Part shown: one piece after another, positions 44,705-55,334 of the stretch
Layout: each line of letters opens with the position of its first letter
How positions within the stretch are numbered: position 1 is the first letter of the stretch
DNA from: Peromyscus leucopus
Taxonomy: Eukaryota > Chordata > Mammalia > Rodentia > Cricetidae
DNA length: 64,000 nucleotides
Assembly: GCF_004664715.2 (NCBI RefSeq)
Contig: NC_051070.1
Location: 73,447,231 to 73,511,230, forward strand
Direction of reading: 5' to 3'
Program-made: the position numbers and the translations under genes
The notes under the pieces: generated by a model
Databases searched by the model: none
Told to the model about the DNA's origin: nothing
Seen by the model: the letters and a program-made list of their open reading frames with translations, nothing else

Positions 44705-46165
44705 AATAGAAAGTTGTTCAGTTTCCATGAGTTTGTAAGCTATCTCTTGCGTCATTTTTGATATCCAGCTTTAATCTCTGGTGGCATGCTAGGAGACAGT
44801 GAGGTATTTCGGATTTCTTTGTAGCTGTTGAAACTTGCTTATAGTGTTCAAGTATGTGTTCAATATCAGAAAAAGTTCCATGAAGTGCTAAGAAGAAAGT
44901 ATGTTCTTTTGTGTTTGGGTAAAATGTTCTGTAAATATACATTAGGTCCATTTGTTTTTATAAAGTCTGTTATCACTACCACTTCTCTGTTTAGTTTTTG
45001 TCTGGATGATCAGTACATTGGTAAGAGTGGGATATTGAAGTCTCCCAATATCATTGTGAGGGTCCATATGAGTTTTAAGCTGCTGTAGTAGTGTTTCTTT
45101 TTTCTTTTTTGTTTTTTGTTTTTTTTGAGACAGGGTTTCTCTGTGTAGTTTTGGTCCCTGTCCTGGATCTTGCTCTGTACACAAGGCTGGCCTCGAACTC
45201 AGAGATCAGCCTGGTTCTGCCTGCCAAATGCTGGGATTAAAGGCACGTGCCACCATTGCCTGGCGAGTAGTATTTCTTTTACAAGTGTGGTTGCCCTTGT
45301 GTTTAGGGAATAGATGTTAAAAAGTAAAATGCCATCTTGGTGATTATTTACTCTTGTGAGTATGAAGTATCCTTCCCCTTCTCTGTTGATTAGTTTTGTT
45401 TTGAAGTCTATTTCACTAGATTTTAAAGTGTGTACACCAGCTTCCTCCTTAGGTCCATTTGCTTGGTATATCTTTTTCCAACCCTATATACCTAATCATT
45501 GATTTTGAGGTGTGTTTCTTGGATACAGCAGAAGGGTGGATCCTGATTTTGCATTTGTTAGTCTGTATCTTTTTATTAGGGAATTGAGACCACTGAAGTT
45601 GAGAGATATCAATGGCTAATGTTTCTGGATTCCTATTATTTTGTTGTTGTTAGTGATGGTGGTGGTATATTCATTTCTTCCATTGTATCTTCAATGGCTG
45701 ACATGCTCTCTTCCCTCTCATGTAATCTGTTGGCAAAGCTTGCCTCTGCAGTTCCTGTTCAAATTCCTAAATATTTCACTTCCAGAATTACCTCAATTTG
45801 TGTTTTCTTTATTATTTCTATTTTCCTTTTCAGGTCATAAATTATTTTATTTGTTTCCTTAACTCTTGTGTTTTCTTGGCGTTCTTTAAGGGATTCATTC
45901 ATTAGCTTCAATTGTTTGTGTTTTCCTGGATTTCTTTAAGGGATCTATTCATTTCCTCTTTAAGGACTTCTACCATTTTCATATAGGTGGTTTTAAGGTC
46001 TTTTCATGTGCTTCATCTATGTTCAAACATTCAGGGCCTGCTGTGGTAGGATAGCTAGGCTCTAGTGAAGACATACTGTCCTGACTATTATTGATTGTCT
46101 TCTTATGATGATGTCTAGGAATCTGGGTTTGGGGGTGATTATAGCTCCTGGTGCTCATTTCTAGT
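44705..46165 (-). mobile_element. Second L1 5' region: ORF2 endonuclease part and ORF1
   Basis: 44705-45620 is antisense ORF2 endonuclease text ('caagtgtggttgcccttgtg', 'gagtatgaagtatccttcccc', 'ggattttgcatttgttag' type). 45620-46165 is antisense ORF1 N-terminal text, diverged from the 43100 copy. Frames are broken. The 3' part is missing. Confidence 0.65.
45087..45280 (-). mobile_element. B1 SINE inside L1, 15-bp TSD
   Basis: Body 45102-45265 (poly-T then 'tttttttgagacaggg'), flanks 'agtagtgtttctttt' and 'agtagtatttctttt' (one mismatch). Confidence 0.9.
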
Positions 46166-46930
46166 AGGCCAGGAGTGGGTGGTCTGTGAGATCCACAGGA
46201 GGAATGGACAGGGTGGAAGTGAGGTTGCCCTGGTGTTTTGTTGCAGGTCTAGGGATAAGTCTGAGGGACTGGGTCTGCTGGTGGTAACAGAGAGAGCATA
46301 GAAGGTCTATGGTAAGGCTACCCAGTCTTCTAGAAGGCATGGTCTGTGGTAGAGCAGGGGCCATTTTCCTTTTTATAAATGATAAAAGTTTGACAAGTCT
46401 GAGTCTTAGAATCATAAAATGAAGAATATCTCTGAACAGAATTTAAACAAAAAGCTCACATTTAAAAATGTCTGCAGTTACCAAATGGCTATCAATATAG
46501 CAACAGATACAAATATAGACTTGCATAGACACCAACCAAACTATATTTTTCCAACTTATATATGGGTTAAATTTGAAACATTTTTCACAGTCTGGTTATG
46601 AATATTTATTCTCTAGTTGGGGGAAACTATTGTAGAAGGCTACAAAAACTTTTTAACATGGGAACTAGCTGAAAGGAATGGGACACTGTATGTACTTATT
46701 GAGATTATATTATCCATATATTCTTCCTGTACCACTGCATAGTTTTTGGTCTGTGATGATATAAACAACCTTAGTCACACATTCTCACCACTGTGAATTG
46801 AGATTTTCTGTCATTTACATCCTCTCATGAGAAATTGAAACTTTTGGAAATTATAATCCCAAACAAATCTTTTCTCCTTACATTATTTCTGACAGACATT
46901 TGGGTCACAACAATGCAAAGGTAACTGCAT
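46166..46930. other. L1 5'-UTR-like edge, then unassigned
   Basis: 46166-46380 may continue the L1 5' UTR ('tggacagggtggaagtgagg'). 46381-46930 has no recognised gene or repeat. Confidence 0.35.
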
Positions 46931-46968
46931 TTGTCAGGGTTCTCTAGAGGAACAGAACTAACAGAATG

Positions 46969-47040
46969 GATATATATATATCCATTTAATATATATATAT
47001 ATACATACATACATACATATATATACATATACATACATAC

Positions 47041-47096
<56 letters not shown>
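46969..47096. repeat. (TA)n/(TACA)n microsatellite
   Basis: Imperfect TA, ATAC and TA tract of about 128 bp. Confidence 0.95.
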
Positions 47097-47099
<3 letters not shown>

Positions 47100-48244
47100 G
47101 GGTCTATTAAAGTGGCTTAGAGGCTGTGCTTCAGCTAGTCAAACAATGGCTGACTATAGAAGGAAAGGCCAAAAATATGATAAAAATATGGTATCACAGT
47201 GCAGGGTATCTCCACATTCACATTCTGGTGTTGTGAGACCTGGAGGGTCTAGGAGAGCTGCTGGTCTTCAGGATATATTGAAATACCAATGACTGAAGTT
47301 CAATGTCAGGCCTCAGCAACAGGACAGATGAACTTGCCGGCAAGAATGAAGGCAAGTAGGCAAAATCCAGAAGCTACCCTTTTTCATGTCTTCTTGTGTG
47401 GACTGCTACCAAAATGTGTTGCCCAGATTTAGGGTGTATCTTTCCATGTCAAATGATACAACCAAGAAAATCCCTCACAAGTGTGCCAACCTACTTAGGT
47501 TTTAGTGGAATCCAGATATAGTCAAGTTGATAATCAAGAACAGCCAACACAAATCCACCCCTTGTCAACTTGACACACAATCACATCACCTTATATCAAG
47601 CATAATTCCCAAATGAAAATGTCAGGAAGAGCTGACCTTTTGAACAGTACCTGAATAGAGGAGTGAGGATTAAGAAAAGACAGAGACAGAAGATAGTGAA
47701 TACTGCAGCAGCCCGAATTTATTCCTCATAGCCTTTTTATACCCAAAACAAGGGGGGCAAAAGACTTCCTTACCATGCTTCAAGGAACAAATAAGCATAA
47801 ACACCTTCTTAATTCTCAAAGCATCTAATAACCATGCCTTTGGCCAAACAGCTTGTTATTTGGCTTTGAGGAGCAAAACATCTAATAACCACACCCTTGG
47901 CCAAACATCCTGTTATTCAGCCTTGTGGAGCAAAACCAAGCTTGAACTCTCTGACCTTAAGTCAAGATGAAATCAAGCCACAAGGTGGAGTCACTGTGGG
48001 CTCCCACATGAAAACAGTAATAGACCAGAATTCTGCCTAACATGATATTACTATCCCACCTACAAATGCAAATACATTACTAATTTTAGAATATGTGGCA
48101 ATGTTCCTTGAGGGATATTCCTCTTAGTACCTCATAACATAACTATGACAATAAGTACTGATAAAAGTACAGCCTGTGCTTTATTACATGATAAATAAGG
48201 AAAGAAAACACAATGTCTGCTTAATGCACATGTATATATACATG

Positions 48245-48759
48245 AACATATTCTTTTTTATTATTTTTTTTATTTATTTTACATACCAACCACAGTTTCC
48301 CCTCCCTCCTCTACTCCTGTTTCCTACACACTTCTTCCTTCTATCCCCACCATTCATCCACTCCTCTTCCATCTCAATTCAGAAAGGGTAAGACCTCCAA
48401 TAGGAGTAAACAAAGCATGACATATCAAGTTAAGGCAGGGCCAACCTCCTCCTTCCTGCATCAAGGCTGAACTAGCATCCCACCATAGTAAACAGGTTCC
48501 AAAAATCCAGCTCATGCACCAGGGATAGGTCCTGACCAGTTGAAGAGAGGAAGGAGGGATTATATGAACAAGGGACATTAAGATCATGATGGGGAAACCC
48601 ACAGAGACAGCTGACTCAAGCTTGTGGGAGCTCACAGACTCTAGACTGACAGCTAGGGAGCCTGCATGGGACTGACCTAGCCCCTCTGCATATGGGCAAT
48701 AGTTGTGTAGTTTGGTCTGTTTGTGGGGTCCCTAGAAGTGAGACTACAAACATATTCTC
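48245..48759 (-). mobile_element. L1 3' end with internal inversion, 10-bp TSD
   Basis: Insert 48255-48749 flanked by 'aacatattct' at 48245-48254 and 48750-48759. The left part (to about 48540) is antisense L1 3' end with a T-rich start, and the right part reads sense ('cagctgactcaagcttgtgg', 'ccctctgcatatgg'). Twin-primed. The ERV text resumes right after it ('ctcaaatatgatag'). Confidence 0.75.
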
Positions 48760-49028
48760 AAATATGATAGAAATACTCGTGTTAGTTACAATCCTCATTT
48801 CTAAAGCTGGTCTTAAGGTCTTATCTAGTAATTCTTCTACTACCAATTCTGTATTTCTGCCATATTTAAGAAGCAGCTCAACAGGTCTTGGTTCTTTCCC
48901 TGAAGTAGTGACTCATGATTTTATTCCTAAATGGTCTGGGTCCTTCGCAACACTGCCTGAACTGGTTTGTATTAAGTTCTCATTGACTTTAATTATAGTG
49001 TAAGATCATAGCAGGAGATGGCTAGGGT

Positions 49029-49220
49029 GGTGGTTCTCAACCTGTGGATTGAAATCCCTTTGGAGTTGAATGATCCCTTTACAGGGATCACATATCAGAT
49101 ATCCTTCATATCAAATATTCACATTATGATAACCTTAGCGAGATTACAATTATTAATTAAAAACATAAATGTGAGGGACTGTATTAAAGAGTCACAGCAT
49201 TAAGAATGTTGAGAACCACT
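49029..49220. mobile_element. URR1-like hAT DNA transposon (MITE)
   Basis: About 190 bp with terminal inverted repeats 'gtggttctcaacctg' at the left and 'gttgagaaccactgc' at the right, typical of Charlie-type hAT elements. Non-autonomous, inserted in the ERV pol region. Confidence 0.7.
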
Positions 49221-49333
49221 GCCTTACATGGTAGTGGCCCATACCCATGGACTCCTAAAATTTTCACTGAGGTATAAAGTTCTTGAATTTTGATTGGATT
49301 TATTTCCAATCATCTTATGGGCATATGTGCTAC

Positions 49334-49609
49334 CTAAAAATCCAAAGTGGTTGCTACTTCCTCTTCATCTTGTCCAGTCAGCATAATGTCATCAACATAG
49401 TGGACCAGTGTGATATTTTGTGGAAGAGACAAATGTTCTGTCTGTCTTCTGCATAGGCCAAATACTAGAACTGAAGGGAGATGTCCTGGGAAACCAAAGA
49501 TCCTGCATTTTTTCAAGTATTCATTGGTGGTCCTAATTTCTGCAATTCCTCTAGAGGATGAAATGATATTTTTTTGCTTCACTGTTTTCCTTTGTAAAGG
49601 CAATGCCAA
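49334..49609 (-). pseudogene. ERV reverse-transcriptase fragment (YVDD box)
   Basis: A 91-codon antisense remnant of the retroviral RT palm. The YVDD catalytic box is intact, followed by an acidic stretch (GQDEEEVATTLDF). Flanking RT text continues both ways in other frames, so it is not a functional gene. In the paralogous element at about 58340 the same box reads YVNN. Confidence 0.8.
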
Positions 49610-50182
49610 TATCTTTCATTTAACTTTTCCAATAATAATACCTATCACTTGACAGGTTAGGAAAACAATGTGAGAAATTTTCCAACTTCTAAGTTTTCTA
49701 TCCCAATTATACATTCTGGACCCTGGGAAATAACCAAGGAGTGAGTTTGAGGACCTACTGGTCCAATGTAAGACTTCAATCAAAGTTCCATTAATCACCT
49801 AACCACATAAGCTCCCATAGAGGGCAACAGTGCTGTTTGAAGTTTCTGGGACCAGTGTTAATTGAGAACCATAAACTCTATAAAGTCTGACTTTCCTCTT
49901 TCTTCCCAGTGTGCAATTACCATTGATTAGACCAACAGTGGTTTTCTTCAGATTGGAAGGCCAAGGAAGGATCAGTTTTCAGCACCCAGGGCTGGATGTC
50001 TCAGTAGTTCCGATCTCTTCATCCTGGAAGAGTCCTTGAGAGCTGCTGCTCTCAATCTATGTTGGAATCCCAAAGAATTAGGTTCTAATATCAGGGAAGG
50101 GACACCCCGGTATAGAATATATGAACTTGCCAACAGGAATGAAGGCAAACAGAGGAAAAGCAAAAGCTTTCTTTGTGTGTGC

Positions 50183-50185
<3 letters not shown>

Positions 50186-50229
<44 letters not shown>
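50186..50229. repeat. (TG)n microsatellite
   Basis: About 20 TG units inside the right LTR-like repeat of the ERV. Confidence 0.95.
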
Positions 50230-50230
<1 letters not shown>

Positions 50231-50385
50231 ACTGCCACCATAATGTGTGGCACATATTTAGTATCAGTCTTCCTACCTCCAATGATCCATTAAGAAAGCC
50301 CCTAACACGTGTGTTCAGCCATTTGCATTTCACTGATTCCAGCTGCAGTGAAGTTAACAACAGAGATAAGTATCACAGTTTAGCT

Positions 50386-50880
50386 GATACAGTTTCTAAA
50401 AAATAATTCTACTATTTTCTTAAAGAAGATGTATTATATTTACATCTCTATTGTTTGTCTTAAAAACATTTAATCTACCCAGCTGTCTCCTGTATGCAGA
50501 GGGTGTAGTCTGATCTGATGCAGGTTACACAGCTATTGGTCTAAAGTTCGTGAGTTCCTATGAGCTTGGTTCAATTGTCTTTGTAAATTTCCCAATCATG
50601 ATCTTAACCTCCCTTGCTCATATAATCCCACTTCCTTCTCTTTGATTGGACTCCCTGAGCTCAGCCTGGTGTTTGGCTGTGGAGCTCTGTCTGCACCTGC
50701 TTCTATCAGTTGCTGGATGAAGGTTCTATAATGACAGCTAGGGTATTCACCAATCTGATTACTTGGTCTGTTTGAGGAGCCCCTGGCAGTGGGATCAGGA
50801 TCTATTCCTGGCTCATGAACTGGCTTTCTGGAGCTCATCACCTATGGTTGAACATCTTTCCCATCCTATTTTCTTTATTT
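50386..50880 (-). mobile_element. L1 3'-region fragment, partly inverted
   Basis: 50590-50750 is antisense L1 3' text ('ctgagctcagcctggtgtttggctg', 'cttctatcagttgctggatg'). 50760-50850 reads in sense ('ggtctgtttgaggagcccctgg'). TSD not found. Confidence 0.6.
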
Positions 50881-53215
50881 GAGCTTTATAGATATTTTAT
50901 TTAAAAGTATATTATTTCTATTTTTGAAGTTCACATTCAAGGTTAAATATTCAAGAATAGGGAATAAAATTTTAAAAGGGTAAATACTAAAGTTACCATT
51001 GTGCTATGCCATTGTTGAATTGGACTTTATACTGTTTAGAACTTGCATCATTCCTTCCTGTAAATATACTTTTTTTCATAAGTGTGTTTATTTTGTTTGG
51101 AAAAATCCAAATGTAATGATACCATTTTCCCTCAAATAGTCTACATTTTATTTTACTTTTGGTTCAGGGGTCATTTCAGACATTGAATTTTCTAACAATT
51201 TTAAATTATTGTATTTCTCTAGTCTTAAATTTGTGTTTTTCCAATACCACTCTTTTATAATTGATGAGTTTTGAAGACTACTTGAACATGATTGTTTTAA
51301 AAGCTGAATGAATTATTTCAATCAAATTAAACTGAAAGTAAATTTCAGAGTAATTTATTATTAAACATGTTGATGAAAATTTTGCAGAAAAAAACTTAGA
51401 AAATTAACTGAATCTTTAGGAACAAGACAGCATGAAACACAACCAAGATTATATTTACCTAATTATAAAACATCTTTTATTGTTGGTCCATTCTTAAGTA
51501 TTTTAGTATTTTTCTTGAGTGCATATGTATATGTGTACACACTAAATAAACAAGTATAAATAGGCATCTTATTTTCAATTTTATTACTTAAAAATGAAAT
51601 GTACAACAGAATATTTGGTGATCTGGACAGCTTATCTAAAACACAGTGAAAAGATTACTGATATATGGAGAAAAATTAAGAAAGCCTAAATGCTTGAGGA
51701 ATCATTTTTTAAGGGAGGATAGTTTTGGATTTCTAATACAGATGATAGGATTAGACAATAAATTTAACCGTCTTTTCGAAGTAGTAAGCTCCTTTTTATT
51801 GACAGACACTACCCTAAAGCAATTATGGTCACTTATTGACAGAAAGTTAGAGGCTGAAAAATAATTTCTCTGACTTAATTTGTAAATACCAAGCAATCTC
51901 TGGATTTCATGTTTATCTATTGCCTGATTACAATAACCAGAAAAATTACAATATTTTTATTCCCATAAAAATTATTTCAGGAAACAGAGTTACTCTTGCT
52001 TAAGTCTTGCCACATGTCTCTAGAGGCACATTTCTTTCCCAGTGAAAGCAGCTTTCTGTGGCAAACATATAAATTGTTGTATTACACTGCCTTAGGCTGT
52101 TGGAGTTGTGTGGTTGACAGCAGGAGAGCAGAGCCAAGTTAAAACTTTATTACAGATACTTGCAACATGAGGACTCATAGGAGAATATGAGATGATACAT
52201 ACAAACTAAAGAATACTAAACTTGGTGAAAGTAAACAAAAATAAAAAAATTAAAACTGTAAGTACTAAACATGGATTATGAGTATATGTTTACAGATATA
52301 ATTAATAAACATTTTCAATGAAAAAAATCAGCAACTGAAAGATAAGAAGGAAGTTGTTGTCTCAGTCTGGTTGGAAATTCTGACCAACAGAGGGAAATTC
52401 TCTTTCTCCTTTTTTCTGTCTTGATGATTCCAGTTGTACTGGTTTGGGGTAATCTTTTAAAGATTTGGGTCAGAATCTGAAAAATACAGGGAACTGTGTT
52501 ACAATCATCATCTGCTCCTGGGCACCTTTTTCAGGCTTTCTATCTAGAGCATTTACTCATTAAATGGACAAATATTTTTTGACTATTAAAATTTGCTTTT
52601 CATGAAGAATGGAATTACTAACAAAGTGATAGCAAGTTTTGCTTGAAGGTTTATAGTGAGTAGTGAGACAAATACTATGTGTTAAAATAAAGACAAATAC
52701 AATTGTGCATATCTATTGTTTCAGAGTTTGATTGCCACAGTTTTTAGATAATGTTGAAATAATAAATATTTTCATGTAACTAACTTGATCTTTCATCCAA
52801 AATGGTTCTCCTATGAGATTTTTAGAAATCTGAAAATACTTCTTTTTGAGGTACAACAGCAGTAGAAGATTTATTAGAAAAAAGTTTACAAGTGTTCTGT
52901 ATATAAGGACATAAATTCTACATGGTACCATAATATAACTTCCTTGCATTCAGAAATTCTAGAATTGAAAATAATTTGAGGGACATTCAATTATTTGCTC
53001 AATCACATAGTTTGCAAGTGGTAAATTTTATTAATCTTTACTAGTGGGAAACTTAGTTATTAGGAAGAAAATGAGATTAAACTTTGAATCTGAACTATTC
53101 TCCTTACATTATGAAATATTAGGAGACTGTGAATAGGATTTTCCCCCTTTTTATTACATTTTTTAAACATGTAGACTAAAACCTATCAAAAAATAGAATT
53201 CTTGAAATAAAAATG
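50881..53215. other. Unassigned AT-rich sequence
   Basis: About 2.3 kb with no recognised repeat or gene. Short open frames (51646-51864, 52713-52949) have no recognisable product. Confidence 0.45.
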
Positions 53216-53520
53216 AGTCTTTTTTTTTTTTTTTAAAAAATACGTTTTCAATTAAATAGGATTTCACCACTCCCCACTTTCCTGTCTCCAGCCACTCCCA
53301 GATCCCCCTGTTAAACCTATCCCATGTCCCCCATTACTTTCAATTTGGCAGCCTCTTTTTATTTGACTGTTGTTAGACAACACACATACACACAAATACA
53401 CACGTGTGTATTTGTACACATGTATATAAATGCAATCTTTTGAGTTCATTTTTGGTTTTGTGTGTATACGGTTGTAAGGCTGAGCACACTGTGTTGGTTG
53501 AGCCTAGCAAAAAATGATGC
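53216..53520 (-). mobile_element. L1 3'-UTR fragment (Lx-like)
   Basis: Antisense: 'tctccagccactcccagatcccc', 'ttggcagcctctttttatt', then a TG/CA-rich part. Same general region as at 1810. Confidence 0.5.
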
Positions 53521-54088
53521 TAAATGATTAACATGTGTAAGCACATCACAGTATATTCTCCTTCTTCCTTCTGTTCTTCTTGTTCACCCCCTCACCATGA
53601 TTAACATTATTAATCTTAATTCTTTGTCTTTCCTCACCACTAAATAAATGCTGTTTATTTTACACACTGGAAATGGAGTTGTGATGGTAGTTCACATTTT
53701 GGCAATGGTAATATTTTCTTGATTTTAGTAAAGATGATGAGAAGTTAATAAACTGTTTGTTTCCTGCTTTCCAATTCCTTCATTCTCTAATATGTATACA
53801 ATATTTAGTTTATTTTTAATTATTGTTCCCAAACTTCTTAAAATCTTCTGAAGGATTCATTATTACACTTTTAAATTATGCTAGCCAAAATGCCAAAAAC
53901 AAAGTAAAGCCTTAAGATAAAATTTATAAATTGTATTTTTTCTCATTATAATATGCATTTGTAATTATACTTGTTTCTCACTTTATACTCCATTTCCATA
54001 TATGCATTATCAAATTAAATTGATACACTTGAAAGCACACTGTAATTTTCTTTATGAATTAGTTATATTGCAGGGACATTGATGGTAA
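53521..54088. other. Upstream region of OR4K1-like gene
   Basis: AT-rich. No promoter element can be placed with confidence. Confidence 0.4.
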
Positions 54089-54110
54089 TATTTTCTTGAT
54101 TTTCATTTAG
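54089..54110 (+). promoter_or_regulatory. Probable 3' splice site before OR4K1-like frame
   Basis: 'ttttcttgattttcatttag' ends at 54110, 19 bases before the ATG, the same layout as in the OR4K5-like gene. Confidence 0.5.
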
Positions 54111-54129
54111 GTGACTTTACATTGGATAC

Positions 54130-55065
54130 ATGGCTCACAGTAATGAATCCACGGTATCTGAGTTTGTGCTTCTGGGACTTTCTAACTCTTGGGGACTTCA
54201 GCTTTTACTTTTTGCCATCTTCTTTATTATCTATGTGACATCAGTCTTGGGCAATGCCATGATTATTGTCATCATTTTCTCTGACTCACATTTGAACTCA
54301 CCTATGTACTTCTTACTCAGTAACCTTTCATTCATTGATATCTGCCAATCTAACTTTGCTACTCCTAAGATGCTTGCGGACTTTTTTGTTGAGCGCAAAA
54401 CTATTTCCTTTGAGGGTTGCATGGCCCAGATATTTCTTCTTCATAGCTTTGTTGGGAGTGAAATGATGTTGCTCGTAGCTATGGGGTATGACAGGTTTGT
54501 AGCAATATGTAAGCCACTGCACTACAATCTAATTATGAATCGGAGGGTATGTATAATTTTTGTGTCTATTTCCTGGGCAGTAGGTATTCTTCATTCTGTG
54601 AGTCACTTGGCATTTACAGTGAATCTGCCATTCTGCGGTCCCAATGAGGTAGATAGCTTCTTCTGTGATCTTCCCTTGGTGATAAAACTTGCTTGCATGG
54701 ATACATACAGAATGGAAATTTTGACCTTAGCTAACAGTGGCCTGATATCTCTGAGCTGTTTCCTGGCTTTAATTGTCTCCTATATCATCATTTTTGTCAC
54801 TGTCCAGCAGCAGTCCTCCAGTGGGTCAGCTAAAGCGCTTTCCACACTAACTGCCCACATCACAGTAGTGATTCTCTTCTTTGGGCCTTGTATTTACTTC
54901 TACATATGGCCTTTTAGCAGGCTGTCTGTGGATAAGTTCCTTTCTGTCTTCTACACCATTTGTACTCCCTTACTGAATCCTGTCATTTATTCTCTGAGGA
55001 ATGAAGATGTGAAATCAGCCTTGAGGAAACTGACAAAGCGCCATGTAAATCCTGGGAAAAACTAG
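54130..55065 (+). CDS. Or4k1: Olfactory receptor, OR4K1-like
   Basis: Intact 311-residue odorant receptor. The start ATG lies in 'atacatgg', with N-glycosylation site NES at residues 5-7. Motifs are GN in TM1 (41-42), LNSPMYFLL (55-63), conserved Cys97, MGYDRFVAICKPLHY (DRF rather than DRY at 121-123, a substitution I recall in human OR4K1 as well), SFFCDLP in extracellular loop 2, AKALSTLTAH at TM6, IYFYIWPF in TM6/loop 3 and NPVIYSLRNEDV in TM7. Near-continuous resemblance to human OR4K1, by memory and not by alignment. It is the last gene of the OR4K2-OR4K5-OR4K1 series, all in one orientation. Confidence 0.95.
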   Translation: MAHSNESTVSEFVLLGLSNSWGLQLLLFAIFFIIYVTSVLGNAMIIVIIFSDSHLNSPMYFLLSNLSFIDICQSNFATPKMLADFFVERKTISFEGCMAQIFLLHSFVGSEMMLLVAMGYDRFVAICKPLHYNLIMNRRVCIIFVSISWAVGILHSVSHLAFTVNLPFCGPNEVDSFFCDLPLVIKLACMDTYRMEILTLANSGLISLSCFLALIVSYIIIFVTVQQQSSSGSAKALSTLTAHITVVILFFGPCIYFYIWPFSRLSVDKFLSVFYTICTPLLNPVIYSLRNEDVKSALRKLTKRHVNPGKN

Positions 55066-55334
55066 GGATCTCCATGAAAGAGCTTCATATTGACTTAGAA
55101 TGAAGAGCCTCCAGGGGATTCTAGAATCAGGCAAATTACCTTTGTTTGTGATATAAATGGTTAAATTATAGAAATGACCTCTTTTCCTAAATGCAAAGTA
55201 ATTGCATAAAACAAGTTGCTGAGTAAAATTTAGCATGATTTCAGAGAAAAATTCACACTGTTCTTAATTCTAAATGCACATTTAAAAAATTGTTAGTGAC
55301 ATTTAAAAATATGTATTTTATATACTCCTGAAAT
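55066..55334. other. 3' flank of OR4K1-like gene
   Basis: Presumed 3' UTR. No repeat recognised. Confidence 0.4.

Larger units (their letters stand above)
46931..50385 (-). mobile_element. Decayed ERV with two LTR-like repeats and antisense RT
   Basis: Direct repeats resembling each other lie at both ends: 47290-47560 and 50110-50345 share 'gaacttgcc(g)gcaagaatgaaggcaa', 'tgtggactgc(t/c)accaaaatgtg' and 'ccctcacaagtgtg' blocks. Between them, on the minus strand, are retroviral RT remnants: the open frame 49334-49609 contains the catalytic HYVDDIML motif. The region between 48690 and 49010 is too short for RNase H plus integrase, so pol is internally deleted. The related element at 55335-59180 is longer. 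Insertions at 48255 (L1) and 49029 (URR1-like) cut it further. Confidence 0.65.
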
